Source: Cliona cf. orientalis
Lineage: Eukaryota > Porifera > Demospongiae > Clionaida > Clionaidae
Direction: 5' to 3'
Length of the DNA: 64,000 nucleotides
Assembly (NCBI GenBank): GCA_963930775.1
Contig: OZ005692.1
Span: 5,318,135 to 5,382,134 of the forward strand
Part shown: positions 55,387 to 64,000 of the stretch, piece after piece
Position numbering within the stretch: the first letter of the stretch is position 1
Layout: every line of letters starts with the position of its first letter
Notes under the pieces: generated by a model
Databases searched by the model: none
The model's input: the letters and a program-made list of their open reading frames with translations, nothing else
Told to the model about the DNA's origin: nothing
Position numbers and translations under genes: made by a program

Positions 55387-57385
55387 ATGATGATGAAATG
55401 GAAATCAAATGCTAAGATGTGGCTGCATCTAGTAGCCTTAGCTACAGGTATAGTCCATTTTGTTAATTCTAATCAACTGGAATGCAAAGGTAAAAAAAAA
55501 TGATCAATACATGCTGTGTAACCGACTTAGCTAATTATCATGCTGTAACAGTGTTGGTAGAAGAGCCATGGCCGATGCAATACTTGGCAGTGCCACAAGA
55601 TTCAACCGTTGAGATGAACTGCAGTGCAAATCCTGGAGACAGTTCCTTTTGGGCAGTTGATCTTGGGAATGATTCTGCGGCAGTGCAATATCAGTTTGGA
55701 GTTAGAGAAGATTTCCTCAACTCTCATGGATTTTATGAGTTATCACAAATTGAGACACCAGGAATGACAACACTGAGGCTATTGATCAATGACACAAGTG
55801 CAGCAAATAACCAGACAACTATTTTATGCCGCATCAATGCACAAAGAGCACTATCTACCACCCTATTCATTTTTAGTAAGCTGCGCCATGGTACCTATAC
55901 TATATTAATTTTAATATGCATTTTCTTGTTGTTAGACCAATCTCAATTAGAGATGAGCATACAGGACATAGGATTAAACAGTGTCAGCATAACATGGAGT
56001 CGAGCTACAGTTGATGTAGGACAGAATTTCACCCTAGAGATAAGACACAGATCCGAGTTAATAACCTCTGTCTCTCTCAATAATGAGTCGTACTACAACT
56101 TCACTGCTCCTGAAGGTTCCGCACCTTGTGAGGTCTACAACTTCTCTGTCACTGCCACTTACATTGGTGCCAGGTACATTGGAGCCGGTTGCAGTGCATC
56201 CAGCCCAGTGTTGAGCAGAAGGCTTCCTTCTCTTCCTGATATCAAAGGATTGGAGAGATCTCTCAAACATAGTATAGCTATAGAGCAACTTTCACAAGAT
56301 ATCATTCTTATTGTCTCATTTGAGGTACGTTACTGCACATAATTCCAACAGCAATACTCCTCCACTTAATTAATTTCATCGATGCATAACGCACACAGCC
56401 AGCTAGTGACTGTGAACAATATTCGGTATCATATTATTCACTGGAGATTCAAGGCCCTCTTCCTGGGACAACAGTGCAGTCGTTTATTGTTGAGAATTTC
56501 ACTGCCACCAAGGCAATCCCAAAGAATGCTGTTTATAACTTCACAATCATTGTTTCAAACTTCGTTGGTAATATTTCAACCAAAAACAGGAAATTCTGTA
56601 AGTTACATACGTATAAGTTACATACGTAGTTTCATATGCATGCATGCAAGCGAGGATTTGAAGTAATTAACTCCATGCATGAATATCATTAAAATTGCAA
56701 CCAGGGTAGTTCATTCTGTTTGCTGCGGCTGCAGCTAAAACACTGATAGGACAGTGCAGACACAACATTCATGACTTCATGGTTTTAGTGGTTGCTATGA
56801 AGCCAAATCTGGAAAGAGATGTTTATACTACTACTATGTTGCATACTCCTTGTAATGTACTCCTGCTATACACTATAGTACTCTCCCCCCCTCAATAGGA
56901 CTAACACTGTTCATGGCTTAATTTTTAACAAACAGACACAACTGATGTTCAGATGGTTGAAGTGACGCTAAAGGAAGACTCTTCTCAAGATGCATCCATC
57001 CAGTGTGAGTTCATAGTGGGATCCAAAGCCACAGGGTGTATGGTAGTGCTGACCAGGGAGCAGGGACAAGAGGAGTATCGCTTGACAAGAAACACAATAA
57101 CAAATTCAGCAATCCGAAGAGTTACTCTGAGACATGTAGCATCCAGTTATGTGGATGTAAAAGCTTTTGATGTAGAAATTGATGGCTCAATTGGCTCCGT
57201 GGCAGTGCCAGGAATGCTCCATAAATTAGATCTGACTGCAGGTAAATATAACTTCATCACCTATATAGCTGGCCATGGCATTTAATATTGATATGAATGT
57301 AGGGAATGTGGCCAGATCTTTCGTGCTGAAAGAGATGATCTTACTGAATATTGTCTTCTTCATGATTTCAACAATAAAATTATGA
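55387..57385 (+). CDS. Small Ig / fibronectin-III protein, secreted or membrane-tethered, about 453 aa
   Basis: Exons: 55387-55447, 55552-55875, 55936-56324, 56399-56597, 56936-57241, 57303-57385; frame continuous (1362 nt). Exon 1 (three Met codons in a row, then MWLHLVALAT) looks like a signal peptide. Exon 2 is an Ig-like domain (TVEMNCSA, then TILCRI as the Cys pair, with W between). Exons 3 and 4 are fibronectin-III-like (SVSITWSRA, CEVYNFSVTATY, and NAVYNFTIIVSN). Exon 5 is a beta-rich domain with a Cys pair (IQCEF, TGCMVVL). Exon 6 gives a short tail with a hydrophobic run (ILLNIVFFMI) and stops almost at once, so there is either a GPI-type signal or a membrane span without a cytoplasmic domain. 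Many NxS/T sites fit an extracellular location. Related sponge receptors often carry a kinase; none is seen here, so this may be a decoy or truncated receptor. Confidence 0.78.
57374..57379 (+). terminator. Polyadenylation signal AATAAA
   Basis: AATAAA lies within the last codons of the Ig/FN3 gene, a few bases before its TGA (57383-57385), so the 3' UTR would be extremely short. This supports exon 6 as a true terminal exon. Confidence 0.55.
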
Positions 57386-58528
57386 TGTAACACATATGTC
57401 CAACATTGTCATTGTGTAACGTGAGTAAATTATTATAAATGTGTGCCAAATCCTTTTGTCATGCTGCATTTATTAATGATAATGAGGTTCACGTTTGCTT
57501 TGCTGATAATTAAGTCCTAGCTTGATTATAGGGGTAGCATGCATGCAAACCATTATGGTTTTGACATGCACTAGCTGTTGATCGTGCATGATATCCATTT
57601 GTACGATATTAAATCCAGGTGCATACACTATGGCTATAGGTGTGCGAAGATCAATGCATGGCTGATATTATGAACAATCAATCAAAATGAGTAAGGTCAC
57701 TTAATGACACTCACACATGATTCGTGATTGTCAGCTGATAACCAAATAACAATAGTATAATTAATATACACTTAATAAGTGACTGTCTGGTTCTGCAAAC
57801 AATCAGAGCCATACTTGTTTAATCTTGACCAATCAGGTAGCTAATTATCCGCTACATTTTGCACATGTGATAACAACGAATAATTACTAGAGTATTTTAG
57901 TCTAGATCAGCATGGAATTAAGTCCCACTAATTAGCTAAGTTAGCTCTAAGGACCCCAAACTTTTTACCACTATAATATTATCCCCTAGTTGATATATTT
58001 TAATAATGTACAATTGGTCGCACTTCTGCATCAAGTATTAGCTGGAAAAGGAATGGTGTTGTTCTGGGCTAGTACCAGTGGCTGATCAAGTCCAGACGAG
58101 TCTAGTAAGCAGAACCACTGTATAGACTCCATATTAAAGCTTAAAAGAGTTATCGCCAAACAAGCAGAGAGAAGGAAGGCCCGGGAAAGATTCACAAGAA
58201 GAAACTTACACCACAGCGCAGAAATCTCCCACAATATTACGGATTACCCAATAAAGGGATCCCCCTGCATATCCATGCAATATTGGCTCAGCCAGGCCCT
58301 GCACCTACCCACTTGCACAGGAACTTGCTTGTGTTCTAGTACCACTCCAACGATATTTACCAGGTGACCTCCTACGTCGAGAACATGAGTCACTTTGTTG
58401 CCAGGATCCAATTACCTAAGTGATGCTGATGTATATATTGGTCAGCTCTGACATGAAGAGCCTCTTGCTGCCAAAGCCAACTGCTGCAGAGTTACCTGTT
58501 ACAAAGATTAGCTCATCTCATACATGTA
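57386..58528. other. Intergenic, probably old transposon debris
   Basis: AT-rich to 58020. After that comes a more GC-balanced 500-bp stretch that reads KQAERRKARERFTRRN and SSDMKSLLLPKPTAAEL on the plus strand with frequent stops between. It suggests a decayed coding sequence, but I cannot name the parent. Confidence 0.35.
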
Positions 58529-58770
58529 ACTAGAGCTCTCTAGAGCACGTACCGGACACTGCATCTGCATCCTGCAGTGCATCTATCTACAAATGATTAA
58601 AAGCATATTGAAGCTAAGATTTCAACAGATTCATTGCACTTAAGAGTTGCTCAGGTGCCTATATCTCTAGATTTGGCAATTAAATTTTGTGCCAATGACA
58701 ACAAGACATAATAATAATAATTAAACCAATTACTTTACCCTTGCTGTGCATGTGCACGCGGGGTAGTTAC
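58529..58770. repeat. Dispersed repeat, family A-end/B-end, copy 2 (short)
   Basis: Starts ACTAGAGCTCTCTAGAGCAC and ends ATTACTTTACCCTTGCTGTG...GCGGGGTAGTTAC. It is about 240 bp, so it appears internally deleted compared with the 48-kb (404 bp) and 61-kb (605 bp) copies. Confidence 0.65.
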
Positions 58771-59340
58771 TATATTATCATCATGACTTACATCCTGTAT
58801 CTGATAACCACTCTTGATTTGTGCTTAGCCTTAGAGCTGCTAAAGAACCTTGTGTTCAAAATAATATTATGTGGATGGTTAATTGCGTTAGTGAATACAC
58901 TACACAAAGCTACAATCCTACATGATTTAAAGGTTTCTACTAAGCATTAATTTTGGCTGGTACCTGCTCACTAGCATAGTGTCTCTATCCCCTCTAGCGC
59001 TCCCTTAGTACAAGTGGTTTGATTACCCTTGGCGCATGCGCTGTAGGGTTACAGTAACCGTTCCATCATGTGTGTGTCTGTCTGTTACAAGAAGATCTGC
59101 TGCTTTATTCGTTTTTTGCATTAATAGCAAAGTTTCATTAAAGTTTTTGTCATGTGGCTTTCACTGCAAACACTTCGTACAAGAGATTTGGCATCATTTG
59201 CTGTTGCCTTCCTCACTCTCTGCTAAGCTTTCGATAATAAATTTAAACAAACAGCAAGAGCTTCATTTCAATTCAAAGAGTATGTATTGTTAGCCATAGA
59301 TACAATAACATGACTGGCTCATCACAGATTGTAGCACATT
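58771..59340. other. Unassigned intergenic
   Basis: Short hydrophobic open frames (for example 58741-58950) show no motif or splice context. I see nothing supportable. The last five bases are the ACATT target duplication of the next element. Confidence 0.4.
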
Positions 59341-59654
59341 CAGTGGCGGATCCAGAGGGGGATCCAGGGGTGCACAGGAACCCCCCTTTTGGCTACACCT
59401 AGCACTAAGAAGTATACTGATGATAGGTAAATGGAACCCCCCTTTCTGGCTACAGAACTAAGAAAACTGCTGCTATGGCTCACCTTAGAATGCTTTAGAA
59501 GAAATTCGTTCGAAAACAGATCGATTGGACTGAAAGAGCTGGTAGACTCTCTCAAGAACGATCGAAAGTGGGCGTGGCTTCTAAAAATTCGCGCGCGCTT
59601 CGCGCGCAACAGTATATTAGAACCCCCCTTTTAGAAATCCTGGATCCGCCACTG
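59341..59654. mobile_element. 314-bp MITE with CAGTGGCGGATCCAG ends
   Basis: The ends CAGTGGCGGATCCAG and (complement) CAGTGGCGGATCCAG are perfect over 15 bp. ACATT is repeated directly at 59336-59340 and 59655-59659. A second inner pair, GGAACCCCCCTTTT, occurs at about 59378, 59432 and 59621. CAGnGGCGGATCCAG ends are common on animal MITEs often grouped with hAT-like elements, but a 5-bp duplication is not the usual 8, so superfamily is open. Confidence 0.85.
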
Positions 59655-59659
59655 ACATT

Positions 59660-61026
59660 GGCACACACACACTTTTCATAACACCTAAGGCCAGTATGAA
59701 GGTGGCCGGTAAGAAAAATTAACAATCTATTAACAGAACCAGGCTAATATAATATGCTACGAAGTGACATTGTATATTTTAAGAGTTTCTACTGTATTTT
59801 CGCCTTCTGCTGGAGGTAGAAAGCTTTCATCTCTTTCAAAACTGGCCGGAAAATCCAATCGATGACAAACACAGGCATAATATCAAGAAAGTATCCCTAA
59901 ATACATTAGGTCAAAGTTACAGAAACTCTTGAGTACATTATTAGTAACATACAACTCTAAATTTTAAACAGCTACTGTAACATCATACACAGACACATTC
60001 AGTAGCTATTCTAATACACATGATGGTTACAACAGTTGTTGCTGTAAGGAAGAAACATATAGCCATTTAATATGCTGGCTATGGTGCATACACAAGGGGT
60101 ATGGTAATCATTGTGTGTGTGTGTCTGTTACCAAAGTAGGTGCTACATACCTGGTTTATACGTTGAAACCAAATTTTGTTTGATAATAAATGAAATGCAC
60201 ATAATGCATACATTGAAGCACTTTTTATGGCACTTTCAAGGTACAGTGTATTAATTGCGTGGATTTTGTTTATTCAAAAGTTTTGGATACGTTTGCTGAC
60301 CACTACTGCCTTCTTTGCTATATAGTTGACGAGCTTCAATCGACAAAAGAGACAGTGATCACTTCTTTTCAAGAAGACTATATTATAGTGTGCATAGTTC
60401 TTATAACTCGACTGACTCACCACTCGTCACAGTAGGCTATCAACTACATTTGTTGGATTTGTGTGTACTAAATATGCTGATCTGGCATACACGTGGTACT
60501 ACATTTAATTGTATTAATACATTCTTGTGGTTACTCTCTATAACCCGTAACAATGCTGCTGCCTTAGCTTACAAATTTGCAACATAAATAATGCAATGTC
60601 ATGTACATGTCATGTAACTTGGACATCTACCAGAGTCCAGGGGCAGCGGAAGGATCAGAAAGTTGGTACGGCTAGACTTAGCCGTTGGACTGAGAAGAGG
60701 TAGTCAACAGCGTACACATATGCAAATTTTTGACCATGCCCCCTGATCGATAAAAAATGCGTGCAAGCCTTTCCTTGCCTGCTTGCTCTCCAGGAGCAAC
60801 TGTGCGTGCACATATTATAGAGTAGGGTGTGGCCAAGAAAGTTCTGCCTGCCGCGTCGGGCCGGCCTCAATTGATGGAGCTACATGTACATAGTTATTGA
60901 TAATCATATCGCCCTGTAATGCTACCTCCACTCTACAGCTCAGCCCTACCTGCTTGACTCTTGATAAGGTTATAGCCATGCCAGCATTATCAGTTCCACC
61001 ACCTGTCTACTGCAATGCACCAAGGC
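59660..61026. other. Unassigned intergenic
   Basis: AT-rich with scattered open frames below 75 codons and no recognised domain. No clear TIR pair was found. Confidence 0.4.
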
Positions 61027-61631
61027 TTATTACCCCACGCGCATGCGCAAGGGGTAAAGTAATCGGTCGTGTCGTTTCGTCGTTGTTGTGAGCACAAAAA
61101 TCGCCATATCGCGAGGTCTAGGCACCTGAGCGACTAGTAAGTACAATAAATCAGTCGCATTTGGCGAAAAACGGGCTTCAGCGTGCTTCGAATCGAGGGA
61201 CATAGTCCACGAGCGTCACAAATAGTGCCTTTTTTGTTAGCCTTCGTAACCACGCCTATCGACAGTGCCCACTCAATGCATTATGCATGCAGCTCAGGTT
61301 TCTGCTCATGCGCATAAAAAATACTATGAGCTGGTAAAGGTCGTCAACAATGCTAGTGGCACATGTTTGGCTGCTAGCTATCCGCAGACTGGAATGCAAA
61401 GCCCCATCGAATCAGAGTGTAAGATACCTATATCTACCTAGTCTAGATCTGGTGCAGAGAGAGAGTCAGTGGTTTTTTGGCTGATATCACCCGAAGCCTA
61501 TATACAACCAAGGGCTTATGGAGTCTATAAGCCCTTGATACAACCAAACAGCATTTCTACTCATACACGCAAAAGCAGATCTATAGATTGTGCAATGTGC
61601 GCGCGGGGTATGTGCTCTATAGAGCTCTAGT
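61027..61631. repeat. Dispersed repeat, family A-end/B-end, copy 3 (inverted)
   Basis: The B-end ATTACCCCACGCGCATGCGC...AAAGTAATCGG is at the left and the A-end complement GTGCTCTATAGAGCTCTAGT at the right. The interior shares GGCGATTTTTGTG text with the 48-kb copy and a block around TGCATTATGCATGC...CTCATGCGCA with 47.0-47.2 kb. A small perfect hairpin, AAGGGCTTAT...ATAAGCCCTT, is at 61512-61538. Confidence 0.65.
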
Positions 61632-62150
61632 TAAACAATAGTACTTCATTAACCCTCGCCGCAAAGCGAAGGCGGAGGGGTTACTCCAATCATTTGGCGA
61701 TTTTTGTTCGTCCGTCGCAACCCTCCTATGCTAAATGGTAAGGGTCATCTGAGAGAAAGTACGCATTCGAGGTATATCTGCATGACACAAAGGAATAGTG
61801 GTCATGTTAAGTAGTGTAGTAGTGTGCAGCTGTTGCCCTTGCTGGTCAGTTCAGTACAGTGACAGTGTAAACAGGCAGTGGCTCTATAATTCAGTTTAGG
61901 TAGTCACAGAAGCTTTCAGTTTGTATAGTGACATAGCCAGGTGCCTTCCCCCTACTCCTAGATTATGCACTGACTCTGAACAGTACCATAACCATGCTAA
62001 TAGTATCTAGTTGAATATTCCTATTGAACAAGCATACACAGTGAGCCATGCTATACATGCACATGAGTCATGCATGCATGTAGTGGTGAGGGTTCTGCCG
62101 CTCAAGTGCATTCATTAGTACTGTAGTAATCTTATAAATCCAGTAACTAT
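61632..62150. other. Unassigned intergenic
   Basis: It begins with CCCTCGCCGCAAAGCGAAGGCGGAGGG, a short palindrome (61652-61678), then AT-rich DNA without exons or TIRs. Confidence 0.4.
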
Positions 62151-62287
62151 GCATAGCAAGTGCGCTCATTCTTTTTACACCAACACTGGCAGAATAAGAA
62201 TGACAAAATTCAATAAAAAAACTGGTAAGATTTTTATCATTCTTATTCTGCCAGTGTTGGTGTAAAGAATGAGCATGCCTGCTATGC
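62151..62287. repeat. 137-bp near-perfect hairpin
   Basis: The left arm (GCATAGCAAG...CTCATTC, ACACCAACACTGGCAGAATA, AGAATGA) pairs with the right arm over about 58 bp. There are a handful of mismatches and a 2-nt indel in the T run, and the loop is about 25 nt. It directly abuts the next MITE at 62291. It could be a tiny palindromic transposon or the source of a hairpin RNA. Confidence 0.85.
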
Positions 62288-62290
62288 GTA

Positions 62291-62931
62291 CTACCGTGTT
62301 TATGCAAATAGAACGCATGATCCAATTACCGCAAGAAAATTCAATTCCAGCAATTGTTTGTATTCTATTAGAACGGAAGCGACTGTCTGTAATTATTTTC
62401 TATGAATCCAATTAGCGCAATAGTGCTAAGGTGAGGCTATTGCGCATGCTCAAACCGCGTGCTGCACGGTTAAACCACACCTGCTTAGTAATGAACCGTT
62501 CTGGAAGCCTCTCTCGCTCTGTCTCTCGGACTCGTTGCTAGCTATAGTTAACCAAATCGCAAGTGTCATTCGTCGTTCATGAGGGTACTATTAAAACTAC
62601 ACTCGGGACTGACCTTAGTTGGAACTGCACTAAGTCCAGCAGCCAGGGCCTCAGGCTGTGATCAGCACGATTCAGTGGCATCGCTAACCATGCGGCGCGG
62701 CTGTCAGAAGGCCTTTCTCAGGCTACCCTCGTGATGATCGGGGCCAGGGGCACAGGTACGATACCATCGATAGCCACTACTCGTCGTCGCTCAAAGCTAT
62801 GCTAATTGTTCTATTACAACGCAACATCTAATTAATGCAAGAAAATTCACTTCCTGGAATTGTTTTGTCTCTAATTGTGCGCAAACCAGATTATTTTTTT
62901 TGCTTGCGTTCTATTAGCATAAACACGGTAG
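62291..62931. mobile_element. 641-bp MITE with CTACCGTGTTTATGC ends
   Basis: The left CTACCGTGTTTATGCAAATA and the complement of the right CTACCGTGTTTATGCTAATA both continue GAACGCA, giving a TIR of about 27 bp. Subterminal text (CCAATTACCGCAAGAAAATT, and CTAATTAATGCAAGAAAATT nearer the right) is repeated in the same orientation. There is no coding capacity. Confidence 0.8.
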
Positions 62932-63773
62932 ATTATAAGAACCTCTACATTCTTAGTCTTATAAACTCACGAATAATGCATGAGGGTAGTAACCACGGGT
63001 GAATGACCTAATTCCTATAGTCGCCACAGCTGCTCTGGCATACCTGAGGTGGACCAGAAATGGTAAGGACAAACATTTCAGTACCCTTTCTCTTTTGAGG
63101 ACGACAATATGTTACATACCGGATTGGATCAGGCGTGAATAAAGATTCCTTTTGTACACCCCATTCTGATACCATAGAAGTCACCACAAAGGAGGGAACC
63201 ACACACTGCAAAAGATAATTATATTTAGATTCTAGTTGCCACAAATCCTATGACATTATATATTATTATGATTAGGTATATACCTATATGTAAGTCACTT
63301 ACAACTTAAGAAACAAAGATGCATACTATAGAGTACAAACCCTCGGCACTCGTATCATGGTGTTCTGCTGCTCCAAAGAAATATGCATGCACATAAATAT
63401 TATGTACACTACCAGGGAAATAATGTTTATTGCAAGCTCATTGGGGATCAAATTTGAAGTATAAATGATGCACACAGCTAGTAGCTAGCTTGGTAACAGA
63501 CTGCACACATACATGTACATGCATAAAATATTATATGCACACATAAACTACCATATCCTTAGGCAATTGGTTACTACATGTATATATGTCAGCAGTGTCT
63601 CTAGGAAAATGCAAAGAATGCTGCGTGAAATCATGTCATAAATTTAATAATATTAATCACTCCAAGTGGGTAGCCATCATAGTAGCTGTATAGTACTATA
63701 GACTATAGACTATTTGGCTGGAGCATGACTATATAGTTTTCAGAAATCCCTGAATCCCCTGGAGATGCCACTA
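62932..63773. other. Intergenic or intronic DNA around the possible minus-strand exon
   Basis: AT-rich, with no TIR element found. If the exon at 63120-63205 is real, much of this would be intron of a minus-strand gene extending past the window edge. Confidence 0.35.
63120..63205 (-). CDS. Possible internal exon of a minus-strand gene
   Basis: On the minus strand, an acceptor CTTTTGCAG, 86 open bases reading VVPSFVVTSMVSEWG...LFTPDPIR, and a donor GTATGT. The other frame I checked has a stop. Only one of the two splice borders could be chance. I could not attach further exons inside the window, and I do not recognise the peptide. Confidence 0.35.
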
Positions 63774-63967
63774 TAAGCAACTTCATGCTAGAATCAAGTT
63801 AGACACTGAAGCCAAGGGATCTACAGGATTTAGAATACTGAAAACACTGATATAAAATCCCGAAGGCAAAGCCTGAGGGTTTTATAAGTGTCTGAAGTAT
63901 TCTAAAGACTGTAGATCCCATTGGCCGAGGTGTCTAACTTATTTAGACTCTAGCATGCTGTTGCTTA
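63774..63967. mobile_element. 194-bp palindromic MITE
   Basis: The left TAAGCAACTTCATGCTAG...GTTAGACAC...GGGATCTACAG and the right complement match over about 80 bp with scattered mismatches, so the whole element can fold on itself. There is no coding capacity. Confidence 0.8.
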
Positions 63968-64000
63968 GCAACACTTTGTATGTTGTTGCCTAAGGGAACT

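Noticed and set aside
58031..58520. Decayed coding sequence with Lys/Arg-rich and PKPTAAEL-like runs
   Set aside because: Too many stops and no nameable parent, so only described as debris.
1..64000. CRISPR arrays, riboswitches, bacterial-type operons or promoters
   Set aside because: The window is intron-bearing animal-type DNA. The spaced repeats seen are transposon arms or minisatellites without unique equal-length spacers.

Overview
The window reads as nuclear DNA of an early-branching animal, most likely a demosponge (Amphimedon-like). This is inference. The support is intron-split genes with many introns of about 60-400 bp and GT/AG borders, an animal heterotrimeric G-protein alpha gene, Death-domain and ankyrin proteins of a type expanded in sponges, a kinase-like pseudogene of sponge flavour, and very many short inverted-repeat transposons. 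No bacterial operon, CRISPR array or convincing functional RNA gene was seen.

Layout. 1-2413: two full and one partial copy of a 1063-bp tandem repeat that look identical. 2593-2960: dead kinase fragment (minus). 3847-6738: an 11-exon gene for an unrecognised protein of about 393 aa (plus). 7150-13624: repeat country, with a decayed gag-like fragment and nested inverted-repeat or foldback elements. 14032-29968: G-alpha gene, 8 exons, with a first intron of about 12 kb that holds MITEs, simple repeats and a short perfect-looking hairpin.

31437-51660 is a same-strand block of three signalling or immune-type genes. The first is a Death-domain protein whose first exon ends in a 2A-like ribosome-skipping motif; a foldback transposon and a MITE fill its first intron. 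The second is a 14-unit ankyrin-repeat gene broken by a 10-nt deletion. The third is a gene of about 1278 aa with five consecutive single-exon Death-like domains followed by a P-loop GTPase/COR-like region and a final Death domain (ROCO-like). All Death-type exons begin in phase 1, which would let such exons shuffle or duplicate freely. Death, ankyrin and ROCO modules side by side suggest a local cluster of innate-recognition or cell-death genes.

55387-57385: a small secreted or membrane-tethered Ig/fibronectin-III protein. 57386-64000: mostly transposon remnants, with one possible minus-strand exon near 63.1 kb.

Exon borders were read by eye from splice consensus and reading-frame continuity. 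No transcript evidence or database search was available, so functional names rest on recalled family motifs.
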